This document shows positions 30,230 to 37,924 of a DNA stretch of 64,000 nucleotides, one piece after another (the first letter of the stretch is position 1; every line of letters begins with the position of its first letter). This DNA is from JAFARZ01 sp035651595 (GTDB lineage: Bacteria > Actinomycetota > Actinomycetes > Streptosporangiales > Streptosporangiaceae). A program made the translations under genes and the position numbers. Under the pieces are notes generated by a model. It ran no database searches and was not told the DNA's origin. It worked only from the letters and a program-made list of their open reading frames with translations. The stretch is taken from assembly GCA_035651595.1 (NCBI GenBank), contig DASRFJ010000106.1:1-64000 (forward strand). The letters are read 5' to 3'.

Positions 30230-30271
30230 GTCCCGCATCCGCCCGGTCCCGCTTCCGGGCGGATGCGGGAC
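30230..30271 (+). terminator. 17-bp perfect hairpin
   Basis: The arm 30230-30246 is exactly complementary to 30255-30271 around an eight-base loop, between the host-factor gene and the DUF2637 gene. No T-run follows, as is usual in GC-rich actinobacteria. It should end or strongly attenuate the transfer transcript. Confidence 0.85.
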
Positions 30272-30298
30272 CATCGCACCGAGAGAGGTAAGCCCAGC

Positions 30299-31186
30299 AT
30301 GACGCCCCCGGCCGCCGCCAACGGCACCCATGTCCTGACGCCGGAGTTCGTCGCGCTGCTGCGGCACCGGGAGCTTGCGGACGCCACTGCCGCAGCGACA
30401 GCGGACGCGCCGCAGCCGCGGCGGGAACCGCCATCGCTGTGGCGCCGGCAGCACCTTGACGGCGACACGGTGATCCGCATCGTGGCGGCTTCGGCAGTGC
30501 TCGGTGTCGCCGTCATCGCGGCAGTGGTCAGCTACTCGCATATCTACGACCTGGCCCGCCATCATGGCGAGTCGGGAACCGCCGCCAGGCTCCTGCCGGT
30601 GTCGGTTGACGGGCTGATCGCGTCCGCCAGCCTCGCGCTCTTGCATGCCGCCAGGAACCGCATCGACGCGCCGTGGATGGCGTACCTGATGCTGTGGCTC
30701 GGTGTCGGCGCCACGATCGCCGCCAATGTCGGGTTCGGGCTGCCTGCGGGCTGGCTGTCGGCCGTCATCGCCGCGTGGCCCGCCGCCGCGTTTGTCGGGT
30801 CGGTGGAGATGGCGCTGATGCTGGCCAGGAACAGGCGCCGGGCCGCCGCGGACTCTGGCGGGAACGGATGCCGCAAGCCGCGATGGCGGCGAAGATGGCG
30901 GGGACAGTGCGCCTGCCGCGCCGTGCCGGATGCGGACCCTCCGGCCGCCGCCCCTCAGCCGCCATCGCAGCCAGCCGCCGCCGCCCCTCAGCCGCCAGTC
31001 CGCGCCCGCAAGCCGGCACGCAAACCCGCCATGTCGGCTGCCGCCAAATCCGCCAGGGCGGATGCGGAACTGGCCGCCAGGCCGCACCTGACCAACGCTG
31101 AGATCGCCAAGCGCGCCGGAGTGTCGGAACGCACGGTGGAGCGCCGCCGCGAGGCGGCACGGAAAGCTGCGACAATCGGATCGTGA
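30299..31186 (+). CDS. DUF2637 membrane protein with C-terminal HTH
   Basis: This 295-residue protein starts at ATG 30299 behind GAGAGAGG. Four membrane helices (VIRIVAASAVLGVAVIAAVV, VDGLIASASLALLHAA, WMAYLMLWLGVGATIAANVG and VIAAWPAAAFVGSVEMALML) form the DUF2637 domain typical of actinomycete conjugative elements. After a basic Pro/Ala linker the C-terminus has an HTH (LTNAEIAKRAGVSERTVERR). It may couple membrane state to gene control or anchor DNA at the membrane. Confidence 0.9.
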   Translation: MTPPAAANGTHVLTPEFVALLRHRELADATAAATADAPQPRREPPSLWRRQHLDGDTVIRIVAASAVLGVAVIAAVVSYSHIYDLARHHGESGTAARLLPVSVDGLIASASLALLHAARNRIDAPWMAYLMLWLGVGATIAANVGFGLPAGWLSAVIAAWPAAAFVGSVEMALMLARNRRRAAADSGGNGCRKPRWRRRWRGQCACRAVPDADPPAAAPQPPSQPAAAAPQPPVRARKPARKPAMSAAAKSARADAELAARPHLTNAEIAKRAGVSERTVERRREAARKAATIGS

Positions 31187-31314
31187 ACCGGCACCATCAG
31201 ACCGCGCTTGACTGGCACTGCCGCCTGTCGGTGGAGACGATGCACCCGAGGTTCTCGCGGCGGCTCTCCTCGGGCCTGTCTGTCGTGCTCACCGTGAACA
31301 GCGGCTACGAATGA
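31183..31314 (+). CDS. 43-residue protein
   Basis: It starts at GTG 31183 (GTGA overlap with DUF2637) and ends directly at the next ATG. The sequence HHQTALDWHCRLSVETMHPR followed by SSGLSVVLTVNSGYE looks like a short amphipathic protein. The exact overlaps support translation. Confidence 0.5.
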   Translation: MNRHHQTALDWHCRLSVETMHPRFSRRLSSGLSVVLTVNSGYE

Positions 31315-31521
31315 ATGCTCCTGGAGCTGGGCGGTCCTGTCTGGCATGCGAGCGTGGCGGGAAGCGTGATCCGGGCTGTCCTGGAACGGGAGGCTGAGCG
31401 CCAGCTCGCCGGCGTCGGCGACGCGTCCCTCGGCGAGTGGCGCGAGTGGACGGGCAAGGCGTTCCATATCCGCCGCAGGCTGACCGCGAGAGAGCAGCGG
31501 GCAGTCGGCACTGTCGTTTGA
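31315..31521 (+). CDS. Small conserved-type actinobacterial protein
   Basis: This 68-residue protein starts at ATG 31315, immediately after the preceding stop. It reads GGPVWHASVAG, then VGDASLGEWREWTGKAFHIR and RRLTAREQ, a pattern I associate with proteins next to plasmid or phage transfer genes. Function unknown. Confidence 0.55.
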   Translation: MLLELGGPVWHASVAGSVIRAVLEREAERQLAGVGDASLGEWREWTGKAFHIRRRLTAREQRAVGTVV

Positions 31522-31549
31522 CATCCGGGGCAGCGGAGAGGCCCGGATG
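31522..31549 (+). terminator. 8-bp hairpin at the end of the transfer module
   Basis: CATCCGGG and CCCGGATG pair perfectly around a twelve-base loop directly after the stop at 31519-31521. This probably ends the 30299-31521 transcript. Confidence 0.6.
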
Positions 31550-31712
31550 CGGGCGGCGAGGCTCGGCCCGCTCCTCGCGCTAGCTCCGCCCGAAGTGCTC
31601 AGCGCAGAGATCGGCCCGGCTCCCGCAGCGTGAGCATGTCCCGGTAACCTAGACGCAGGCCATTCGGCCGCCAACTTCTCCCGCTGGACCCCTCCCCGAT
31701 CGGTGCCGTTCC

Positions 31713-32072
31713 TTGCTGTCCCACCACGCCCATGTTCTCTTCAGCCTGCTCGCCGTCGTCGCAACCCCCCTCGTCACCGGAGTGATCCTGTGGCGCTCGG
31801 ACCACCTCGACCACCCGCGCAGCCAGGATGATGAGCCGGGCACCGGAGAGGAGGAGGACCGGCCGCTACCGGCCGCGCGGCTCCCCGAGGTCTGCCCCGT
31901 CGATGACGAGCAGCCCGTCCGCGAGCCGTTCCGCTTCGGCGACTGCGGCGAGGATGCCCTCCGCGTCCAGGGTCACGGCTGCCTCCGGCTGGATCACCAC
32001 GGTCCCGCCGCGGAGTCCGGCAGCGGACACGAGCCGGCGCACCGCCTCGGTGAAGTACTCGAGGTCATCTGA
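31713..32072 (+). CDS. Doubtful membrane-protein frame
   Basis: The 119-residue frame opens at TTG 31713 with a convincing hydrophobic start (HVLFSLLAVVATPLVTGVIL) and an acidic tail. It has no ribosome site, and its second half runs antisense to the better supported leftward gene at 31866. The stretch 31550-31865 otherwise shows nothing. If real, only the N-terminal membrane segment is meaningful. Confidence 0.25.
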   Translation: MLSHHAHVLFSLLAVVATPLVTGVILWRSDHLDHPRSQDDEPGTGEEEDRPLPAARLPEVCPVDDEQPVREPFRFGDCGEDALRVQGHGCLRLDHHGPAAESGSGHEPAHRLGEVLEVI

Positions 32073-32165
32073 CCTGACCCCGCCCGGGAGCCTGAGGCGG
32101 ACCACGACGGGGCGCGTGACCGCACCGGGGGCGGGGAACAGGGGCGCGGGCCCGTCAGTGCTCAT
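31866..32165 (-). CDS. Small hypothetical protein with leaderless start
   Basis: This 99-residue protein starts at ATG 32163-32165, six bases after the leftward -10 box TACCGT (32172-32177), so it is probably leaderless. The sequence LEYFTEAVRRLVSAAGLRGG, then GTVVIQPEAAVTLDAEGI and LADGLLVIDGADLG alternates strands and helices like a small alpha/beta domain. Family unknown. Confidence 0.55.
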   Translation of the reverse strand: MSTDGPAPLFPAPGAVTRPVVVRLRLPGGVRSDDLEYFTEAVRRLVSAAGLRGGTVVIQPEAAVTLDAEGILAAVAEAERLADGLLVIDGADLGEPRGR

Positions 32166-32244
32166 GGGTGCACGGTAACGCCGGGGTCTGACATTCCCGC
32201 GCGGCGTGTTGGCAGCATCCGTCCCGGTCGGTGATCATGTGCGC

Positions 32245-33456
32245 ATGGCGCGCGGCAACTACTGGGAATACTCGTTCCGGAGCAGCGAATCCCTCCGTGA
32301 GCAGGACCGGCGGCAGAATGGCGCGGCTCACGACCCGGCGCAGGCCGGCGCGGGTGACCACCGCTGCGAACGCGGCGACTGGTGCGTCGCGAGGACACGC
32401 GGTGAGGACGGGATCTGGCGTCCCGCGCTCACCTATCAGGTGTTCTGCCAGTCTGACGAGAAAGTGATCAGCGAGCAGGCCGCCCAGATGCCTGGCATGT
32501 GGCTGGAACTGGCGGCGAGGATCGGCGACCCGCTGCGCACAGGCCGGCCCTCCGGGCGCCGGCCGCCGGGCTCCCGGGTGCTGATCTCCGGCGTGGTCGA
32601 CGCGCTCCAGCAGGAGATCGCCGCGGTCCTCGGCGCCTGGGCGGCCAGGACACGTGCGATCCCCGGCCTGGACCTGTCGGCCGCACGGCACGCGCCGGGG
32701 ACGCTGCGGCGCATCGCGGAGGACTGCGCGGTACTGGCGAAGCACACCGGCCCCCTGCTGGCGCTCACCCCCGGCCCGGTAACCCGCATCTACGACCTGC
32801 CCGCGGCGGCGCGCGAAGACGGGCTGGACCGGGCGAAGGCTACATGCCGCCACTGCGGGCGCGTCATCACCCAGTCGCCGGTATCGAAATGGTGGTGGGC
32901 GCCTGCTGCCGGGATGCGGACTCACGCGACAGATTTCTGCGGCCACGACCCGCAGCCGGGAAGCCTCACCGCGCTCCCGCGGCACGGTCCTGTGCCCGAT
33001 GACCTCGCGGAGGAGATCGGCGGCCAGGAAATCGTCACCGCCGGCGACGGCTGGGTGAAGGTGGTCCGCGACCGCGCCGGCAAAGACGCAGGCGCGGAGA
33101 TCCTGGACCTGCACTACCGGTCGCGCAGGCTCACCGGGCACACCCCGGCGCAGCGGGAAGCGTTCGACGGGGTGCCGTGCCGGCGCATCAGCTGCGAGGA
33201 GTTCGCCCTCGAACGGGCCGCGCCCCCGTCTGACCCGTCGGTCCCGGCGATGCATTCCCGCTGCTCGGCGTGCGGCGACGAGATGGACAAGCAGGAGTAC
33301 GACCAGCAGGCGAAACGGTGGGCGTCCAGCCCCGGGGTGCAGGTGTGCAGGCGCTGCTCGGCCGCCGCCCCGGCGCATGATGACTGCCGGTGGACGGCGT
33401 GCGCATGCAGCGAGGCTCCGCACCCGCGCCGCCCGGCCGCCCGCCCAGCCGCGTGA
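32245..33456 (+). CDS. Multi-zinc-ribbon hypothetical protein
   Basis: This protein of about 403 residues starts at ATG 32245; GTG 32239 is possible. The middle is helical (VDALQQEIAAVLGAWAARTR). Zinc sites follow: CRHCGRVITQ with FCGHDP, CRRISCEEF, CSACGDEMDKQEYDQQ and VCRRCSAAAPAHDDC. The pattern is reminiscent of phage and plasmid proteins of unknown role. A terminator follows. Confidence 0.6.
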   Translation: MARGNYWEYSFRSSESLREQDRRQNGAAHDPAQAGAGDHRCERGDWCVARTRGEDGIWRPALTYQVFCQSDEKVISEQAAQMPGMWLELAARIGDPLRTGRPSGRRPPGSRVLISGVVDALQQEIAAVLGAWAARTRAIPGLDLSAARHAPGTLRRIAEDCAVLAKHTGPLLALTPGPVTRIYDLPAAAREDGLDRAKATCRHCGRVITQSPVSKWWWAPAAGMRTHATDFCGHDPQPGSLTALPRHGPVPDDLAEEIGGQEIVTAGDGWVKVVRDRAGKDAGAEILDLHYRSRRLTGHTPAQREAFDGVPCRRISCEEFALERAAPPSDPSVPAMHSRCSACGDEMDKQEYDQQAKRWASSPGVQVCRRCSAAAPAHDDCRWTACACSEAPHPRRPAARPAA

Positions 33457-33519
33457 CCCGAGGGGTATTTGATTTTCCGGTGATGGGGTGCAACACTGAA
33501 CGCGTCCCTGGTGGAGTGT

Positions 33520-33547
33520 CCCCGGAGCGCGGTGCGCCCGGGGTTTT
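33520..33547 (+). terminator. Hairpin followed by TTTT
   Basis: CCCCGG pairs with CCGGGG and the inner GCGC with GCGC, leaving one bulged A, and TTTTCTG follows. This is the most canonical terminator in the window and ends the gene at 32245. Confidence 0.8.
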
Positions 33548-33567
33548 CTGCTGTTCCGGGGGTGGTC

Positions 33568-33831
33568 ATGCGGCCAGCCCGGGGCGACGGGATGCTCACC
33601 ACCCCGCAAGCGGCCCGGCTCGTCGGCGTCTCCCCGGCCACGGTCCGCTCATGGCGTAACCGCGGGTATCTCGCCCCGCAGGGCCTTGACGAGCGCGGCA
33701 ACCCGCTGCACACCCCCGAAGCGGTGCGCGCCGCCGAGCGGCTGGTCCGCGAGCACGGCATCAAGGCGTCGGGAATCGACCCGCGGCTGCTCCGCAAGTC
33801 CGCGCGGGGACCCCGCGACCTCGCCGCCTGA
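33568..33831 (+). CDS. MerR-like/excisionase-type DNA-binding protein
   Basis: This 87-residue protein starts at ATG 33568 after GGGGG; ATG 33592 is the alternative. LTTPQAARLVGVSPATVRSW, then NRGYLAPQGLDERGN and TPEAVRAAERLV form a MerR/excisionase-like winged helix. It could be an excisionase or a regulator of the downstream genes; no integrase is in the window to pair with it. Confidence 0.7.
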   Translation: MRPARGDGMLTTPQAARLVGVSPATVRSWRNRGYLAPQGLDERGNPLHTPEAVRAAERLVREHGIKASGIDPRLLRKSARGPRDLAA

Positions 33832-33857
33832 CCTGTGTTCCCGCCTGGAGGTGGCCG

Positions 33858-34370
33858 GTGACCGCCTCCGCTTCCCTTGAACCTGGCGACTACGTGGTGG
33901 TGCGGAGCAACGCTTTCGCCGGCCGGATCATCCGGGCATTTACCCGCAGCTGGGCGGACCACGCGTTCGTGTACGCGGGTGACGGCCAGATCCTGGAATC
34001 GACGCCGCGCCGTGGCGTCCGCCAGTCCCCTCTGAGCAGCTACGCCGGGCTGAAAGCCGCCGCGAACCTCGGAGACGTGCTGACCGGCACCGAACGCGCC
34101 GCTGTCGTCCTCGCCGCCCGCTCATACGTGGGCGATGACTACGGCTGGCGCGAGATAGTGCTGATCACGCTGCGCCGCCTGGGGTTCCGCTGGTCCTGGC
34201 TGGTACGGCCGGACAAGACCGAGCTCATCTGTTCCGAGCTGGTTGCGCTGGCCTATGGGATGGCGGGGCTGGAACTGCTGTGCGGGGAGCCGTCAGCGGC
34301 GTACGTGACCCCGGCGGACCTCGCTGACCGGGACGGCATGGAACCGGTGCAGATCGGAGAGACGGCATGA
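33858..34370 (+). CDS. Permuted NlpC/P60 (YiiX-like) cysteine hydrolase
   Basis: This 170-residue protein starts at GTG 33858 behind GGAGGTGG. The order is permuted: an early catalytic His in TRSWADHAFVYAGDG, then ESTPRRGVRQSPLSSY, and the catalytic Cys late, in KTELICSELVALAYG. Family members cut peptide or acyl bonds in cell wall or lipids. There is no signal peptide, so it acts inside the cell or leaves with lysis. It could help cell-wall passage, but it is not a standard endolysin. Confidence 0.75.
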   Translation: MTASASLEPGDYVVVRSNAFAGRIIRAFTRSWADHAFVYAGDGQILESTPRRGVRQSPLSSYAGLKAAANLGDVLTGTERAAVVLAARSYVGDDYGWREIVLITLRRLGFRWSWLVRPDKTELICSELVALAYGMAGLELLCGEPSAAYVTPADLADRDGMEPVQIGETA

Positions 34371-34615
34371 CAGCTGACGAGCTGCTGCGGCGGGCCGCGG
34401 CTTGCCAGGCGTGCGGCAAGGAGCACAGGTACCGCGCGATCTCGTCGAATCAGGCGACCTGGGCATCTCCGGAGGACGGCCACGCATACAGGCCGGTCCT
34501 CGACGCTGACACTGTCGCGAAGCTCCGCTGCCTGGCGACGGGCGAGTATGTCAGCCCGTGGGCGAATCCGGTATCGCTCAAGAGGTCCCTCGCGGACCGG
34601 GTACTAAGGGTCTGA
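34367..34615 (+). CDS. Small hypothetical protein
   Basis: This 82-residue protein starts at ATG 34367 (ATGA overlap with the hydrolase). An ACQACGKEH motif and YRPVLDADTVAKLRCLATG are visible. No family is recognised; it is probably co-expressed with the hydrolase. Confidence 0.5.
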   Translation: MTADELLRRAAACQACGKEHRYRAISSNQATWASPEDGHAYRPVLDADTVAKLRCLATGEYVSPWANPVSLKRSLADRVLRV

Positions 34616-34618
34616 CCG

Positions 34619-34732
34619 GTGGCCCGTATCTGCTCGCAATGCAGGCAGCCAGTCGCCCCGGTGAACGAGTGCATCTGCCCCGACGACGAGGACGACGCGC
34701 AGGGCAGCGGGGACGAGCGCGACTGCGCCTGA
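34619..34732 (+). CDS. 37-residue zinc-ribbon peptide
   Basis: It starts at GTG 34619. CSQCRQPVAP followed by CIC and an acidic DDEDD tail makes a minimal ribbon. The stop TGA overlaps the next ATG by one base (TGATG). Confidence 0.5.
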   Translation: MARICSQCRQPVAPVNECICPDDEDDAQGSGDERDCA

Positions 34733-35073
34733 TGGACTCCTCCGATCCGGCGCGTGACGCGATACATCAGGCTCTCCAGCAGCACATGCCGAAAGGCTCC
34801 GAGGCGGTCCTGACCGGCTGGGTAGTGATCGCCGAGTGGATGGACGCGGGTCACGTCCCGAGCCATGAGGGATCGCCGGCGTCGATCTCAAGCTGGCCGC
34901 CTCCGAACGGCGCGGTGATCTTGCGCCGGGGGCGGGGCTCGCGTTCAGCGGCGCGGCGCTCGAATGCCCGCCGCCGCTGTTCTTCGGCTTCAGCGAACGC
35001 CAGCCAGTCGTCGCAGTCAATGAGCCGCCCGTCCGGGAACTGGACGCCAGCCGGCGAAGCGGTTCCGTCATAG
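34732..35073 (+). CDS. Truncated-looking conserved protein
   Basis: The 113-residue frame starts at ATG 34732. The first 45 residues (ARDAIHQALQQHMPKGSEAV then LTGWVVIAEWMDA) look like a genuine phage protein. From about residue 46 the sequence turns Ser/Arg-rich and runs antisense to the leftward gene at 34851-35171. The original C-terminus was probably lost at a joint near 34865. Confidence 0.45.
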   Translation: MDSSDPARDAIHQALQQHMPKGSEAVLTGWVVIAEWMDAGHVPSHEGSPASISSWPPPNGAVILRRGRGSRSAARRSNARRRCSSASANASQSSQSMSRPSGNWTPAGEAVPS

Positions 35074-35171
35074 GTCATGGCTACGGCGGTGCCGGCTGCT
35101 TCCTCCTCGCTGTCCCAGATGTCGTAGTGCATCTGGTGATGCCGCCAGAACCACAGCGCTACCTCGCTCAC
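34851..35171 (-). CDS. Hypothetical protein, last gene of a leftward trio
   Basis: This 106-residue protein starts at GTG 35169-35171 (GTGA overlap) behind AAGGGG. Blocks are EVALWFWRHHQMHYDIWDS, FPDGRLIDCDDWLAFAEAEE and PFGGGQLEIDAGDPSW. No family is recognised. Its 3' end overlaps the rightward frame at 34732. Confidence 0.5.
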   Translation of the reverse strand: MSEVALWFWRHHQMHYDIWDSEEEAAGTAVAMTYDGTASPAGVQFPDGRLIDCDDWLAFAEAEEQRRRAFERRAAEREPRPRRKITAPFGGGQLEIDAGDPSWLGT

Positions 35172-35344
35172 AGCCACCCCTTCGACGCCCGTCCGACCTT
35201 GCGCCTGACCTGACGCGGGGCGAGCCTCTTCACCAGCCCTGCGACGCCGCCCCGCTGGAAGGCCAGGAGATCACCCAGGGTCCTGTCTGTGAGGTAGAGG
35301 TTCCGTTCCGCCTTGCGGAGCCCGCCGGTCCTGCTGCGTGCCAT
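35168..35344 (-). CDS. Basic 58-residue protein
   Basis: It starts at ATG 35342-35344 (TGATG overlap). The sequence RKAERNLYLTDRTLGDLLAF, then GVAGLVKRLAPRQVRRKVG is strongly basic and helical. Nucleic-acid binding is plausible; family unknown. Confidence 0.5.
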   Translation of the reverse strand: MARSRTGGLRKAERNLYLTDRTLGDLLAFQRGGVAGLVKRLAPRQVRRKVGRASKGWL

Positions 35345-35535
35345 CACTGGCCTCCCGCTTTCGCTTGCCGGTCCCTGAGCGCCCGCTGCGCCATCACCTT
35401 CGCGCATGCCCTAGAGCAGTACACGGCGTCGGCGCGGCGGTTCCTGAACGGCTTGCTGCAGTCCTGGCGCGCGCATGTCCGCGCGACCGGTCTCGGGCGA
35501 CCGCACTCCGGGCATGGCTCCGTGGCAACCTTCAC
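35344..35535 (-). CDS. Zinc-finger protein with leaderless start
   Basis: This 63-residue protein starts at GTG 35533-35535, six bases after the leftward -10 box TACGAT. Two zinc pairs are CPECGRPRPV with CARQDC and YCSRACAKVMAQ, as in HNH-associated zinc knuckles. It is divergent from the terminase operon, so it is a candidate late-gene regulator. Confidence 0.55.
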   Translation of the reverse strand: MKVATEPCPECGRPRPVARTCARQDCSKPFRNRRADAVYCSRACAKVMAQRALRDRQAKAGGQ

Positions 35536-35541
35536 AAAGTT

Positions 35542-35583
35542 ATCGTACCACGGTGATACGGTTCTAGCGCGCTGAAATACCAC
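35542..35583. promoter_or_regulatory. Divergent promoter region ahead of the virion operon
   Basis: Leftward TACGAT (35542-35547 as ATCGTA) and rightward TACGGT (35557-35562) face apart. TACCACGG occurs twice, about 30 bases apart, overlapping both promoters. The 90-base leader 35584-35673 up to the GGGGAGG of the first terminase gene shows nothing else I can name. This is the best candidate for late-gene control. Confidence 0.45.
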
Positions 35584-35673
35584 GGACCTTTACCCGCCTG
35601 TCAAGCCCAGCCTGATACCCGGGCACGGCAGCCAGCGTGACCCCCATGCGATCAGCCCGGGGAGGCCAACCCG

Positions 35674-36261
35674 ATGCCAACCTCGGACGAGCCCGGACAG
35701 CGCGGCAAGTGGTGCGCCGAGCACCAGCGGTACGAGTGCGTCAGCCCCTGCAAGGACCGCACCCCCTGCCACAGCCCCCGCATGGTGACCGGCACCGAAA
35801 AATGCCGGATGCACCTGGGGAAGAAAGCGCAGCCGGTCATCGCCGAAGCCAGGATCGAGCAGGCCGCACGGAAACTCCTCTACCAGCACGACGCCGCCCC
35901 CGTAGCTGACCCGCTCGAAGCACTCCAGCGGCTCGCCGGCCGTGCCCTCGCTCTCGAGGAGACCATCGGCACGCTCGTCAACGATCTCCGCTCGCTCCGG
36001 TACGAGACCGAGGCGGGCGGGGAGCAGCTCCGCGGCGAAGTGGCCGTGCTCGAGCGGGCGATGGACCGTGCCGGGCGCCTGCTAGTGGATATCGCGAAGC
36101 TGAACATCGAGGAACGGCTCGCGAAAGTCACGATGCGGCAGGCGCAGATGGCGATGGACGCGCTCGCGGCGGCGATGGCAGGCATGGGGATGAGCGCGGA
36201 TCAGCAGCAGGAGGCGCGGAGGCGTGTCGCCCGTCACCTCCGTCTTGTCCCCGCCGCTTAG
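35674..36261 (+). CDS. terS: Terminase small subunit-like protein
   Basis: This 195-residue protein starts at ATG 35674 behind GGGGAGG. An N-terminal zinc-like part (KWCAEHQRYECVSPC, then KCRMHLGKK) is followed by a long helical region (ALQRLAGRALALEETIG through MDRAGRLLVDIAKLN). In this position, directly before and overlapping the large subunit, it is most likely the DNA-recognition subunit of the packaging motor. The sequence itself is not diagnostic. Confidence 0.65.
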   Translation: MPTSDEPGQRGKWCAEHQRYECVSPCKDRTPCHSPRMVTGTEKCRMHLGKKAQPVIAEARIEQAARKLLYQHDAAPVADPLEALQRLAGRALALEETIGTLVNDLRSLRYETEAGGEQLRGEVAVLERAMDRAGRLLVDIAKLNIEERLAKVTMRQAQMAMDALAAAMAGMGMSADQQQEARRRVARHLRLVPAA

Positions 36262-37924
36262 CACGGACCCGTTCGCGGCAGCGCTGGCCGGCCGGCTCGA
36301 CCCGCCGCCGCCCCGGATCCCGGAACGCCAGTGGGGGACGCCCGGCGAGCTTGCGCGGGCCGTGGATCCGTCCACGGTGCAGACACCGGCGCTGGACCTG
36401 ATCGATGAGGCGCTCGTCTGGGCGTACTCCACGCCCGGTGCCAGGCTGATCGTGTCGATCGGGCCTCAGGAAGGCAAGTCGACCAGGATCTCCAAGGTCG
36501 GGGTGCTGTGGGCGCTGATCCGCAACCCCGAGACGCGGATCGGGATCGTCTCCTACGCGCAGCCTCTCGCGGAGTCTTTCGGCCGGGAGATCCGGAACTG
36601 GATCACCACGTTCAACGGCGATGACGGTGCGCTGGACCTGGGCTTGCGCATCGCCCCGGATTACGGGTCGGCGAAGCGCTGGCAGCTCGCGGGGCACCGG
36701 GGCGGCGTGCTGTGCGCGGGTCTCCAGGGCGGGATATCGGGGCGCCCGCTCGACACGCTCCTGATCGACGACCCGTTCGCCGACCGCAAGCAGGCCGACT
36801 CGGCCTACTACCGCGAGCTTGTCTGGGAATGGTGGCGTTCGGTCGGTTCCCGGCGCCTGTCACCTGACGGCCCGGTGATCCAGGTGGCTACCCGCTGGCA
36901 CGAGGATGACCTTGCCGGGCGGATGCTCGCGGCCGAGGACGGCCACCGCTGGCGGCTGGTCAACATCCCGGCGCTGGCTGACCATGACCCGGCGAAAGGG
37001 CAGTCTGACCCGCTCGGCCGGGAACCGGGGCAGTGGCTCAGGTCCGCCCGCGGGCGGACTGATGCGCAGTGGGAGCAGATCCGGATCGAATCCGGGTCGC
37101 GGAACTTCGCCGCCCTGTACCAGGGGCGCCCGTCTCCCGATGCGGGGAACGTGTGGAAGCGCCCGTGGTGGCGCAGGTACCGCGAGCCGCTGTGGTCCCA
37201 GCATCCCCAGGTCCCCGGCGCGTACCTGGTCCGCGACGTGGATGAGCTCGTCATGTCGTGGGACATGACGTTCAAGGACACTAAAGGCTCCGACTTTGTC
37301 GCCGGCGGCCTGCTGGCGCGCCGCGGCGCGGACGTGTTCCTGCTCGACGTGATCCGCAAGCGGCTGTCGTTCCCTGACACCCTGACCGCCTTCGCCGCGT
37401 TCTGTGCCCGGTGGCCCGGCGCTACCGCGAAATACGTCGAGGACAAGGCCAACGGGCCGGCGGTCATCTCGACGCTGCGGTCGAAAATCCCCGGCATTGT
37501 CGCGGTCAACCCGAAGGACTCCAAGTACGGGCGGGCGACCGCGGTCGCGCCGTTCGTGGAAGCCGGGAACGTCCTGGTGCCGGACGCGGAGATCGCGCTT
37601 TTCGACCCTGAGGAACTGATCTCCGAAGCGGCGGCATTCCCTAACGGCTCGCATGACGACCTCGTGGACATGATGAGCCAGGGACTCGCGGAGCTGCTGT
37701 TGGACGGGACCGGCGCTCAGGCGTGGATCGAGTGGGCGCGGAAGAAGGCCCTCGCCGCGCAGGGGACAGCGCCGGAGGCCGGCGCGCCGGAACCGGAACC
37801 GGAACCGGAACCGGAACCGGACCCTGAACCCGGTGTGCCGCTCACCCCGGAGCAGGCGAGGAAACAGGCACGGGACGAGATGTACCGGCAGCAGCGGGAA
37901 AGGGCAGCTTCTTGGCAGAGGTAG
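36224..37924 (+). CDS. terL: Terminase large subunit
   Basis: This 566-residue protein starts at GTG 36224, 38 bases inside the small-subunit gene, behind GGAGGC. The ATPase has P-loop GPQEGKST at residues 80-87 and Walker B TLLIDDPF. The RNase H-like nuclease has Asp347 in SWDMTFKDTKGSD, YVEDKANG and a C-terminal GSHDDLVDMM. It cuts concatemers and drives DNA into the prohead. A PEPEPEPEP run (bases about 37791-37833) forms a rigid linker before a basic tail. Confidence 0.95.
   Translation: MSPVTSVLSPPLSTDPFAAALAGRLDPPPPRIPERQWGTPGELARAVDPSTVQTPALDLIDEALVWAYSTPGARLIVSIGPQEGKSTRISKVGVLWALIRNPETRIGIVSYAQPLAESFGREIRNWITTFNGDDGALDLGLRIAPDYGSAKRWQLAGHRGGVLCAGLQGGISGRPLDTLLIDDPFADRKQADSAYYRELVWEWWRSVGSRRLSPDGPVIQVATRWHEDDLAGRMLAAEDGHRWRLVNIPALADHDPAKGQSDPLGREPGQWLRSARGRTDAQWEQIRIESGSRNFAALYQGRPSPDAGNVWKRPWWRRYREPLWSQHPQVPGAYLVRDVDELVMSWDMTFKDTKGSDFVAGGLLARRGADVFLLDVIRKRLSFPDTLTAFAAFCARWPGATAKYVEDKANGPAVISTLRSKIPGIVAVNPKDSKYGRATAVAPFVEAGNVLVPDAEIALFDPEELISEAAAFPNGSHDDLVDMMSQGLAELLLDGTGAQAWIEWARKKALAAQGTAPEAGAPEPEPEPEPEPDPEPGVPLTPEQARKQARDEMYRQQRERAASWQR

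Noticed and set aside
33568..33831. Calling the MerR-like gene an excisionase next to an integrase
   Set aside because: No integrase motif (tyrosine RxxR...Y or serine catalytic domain) was found anywhere in the window.
37791..37833. GGAACC repeats near the end of the large terminase gene as a cos or pac signal
   Set aside because: They are in frame and encode a PEPEPEP linker; there is no sign of a staggered-cut site.
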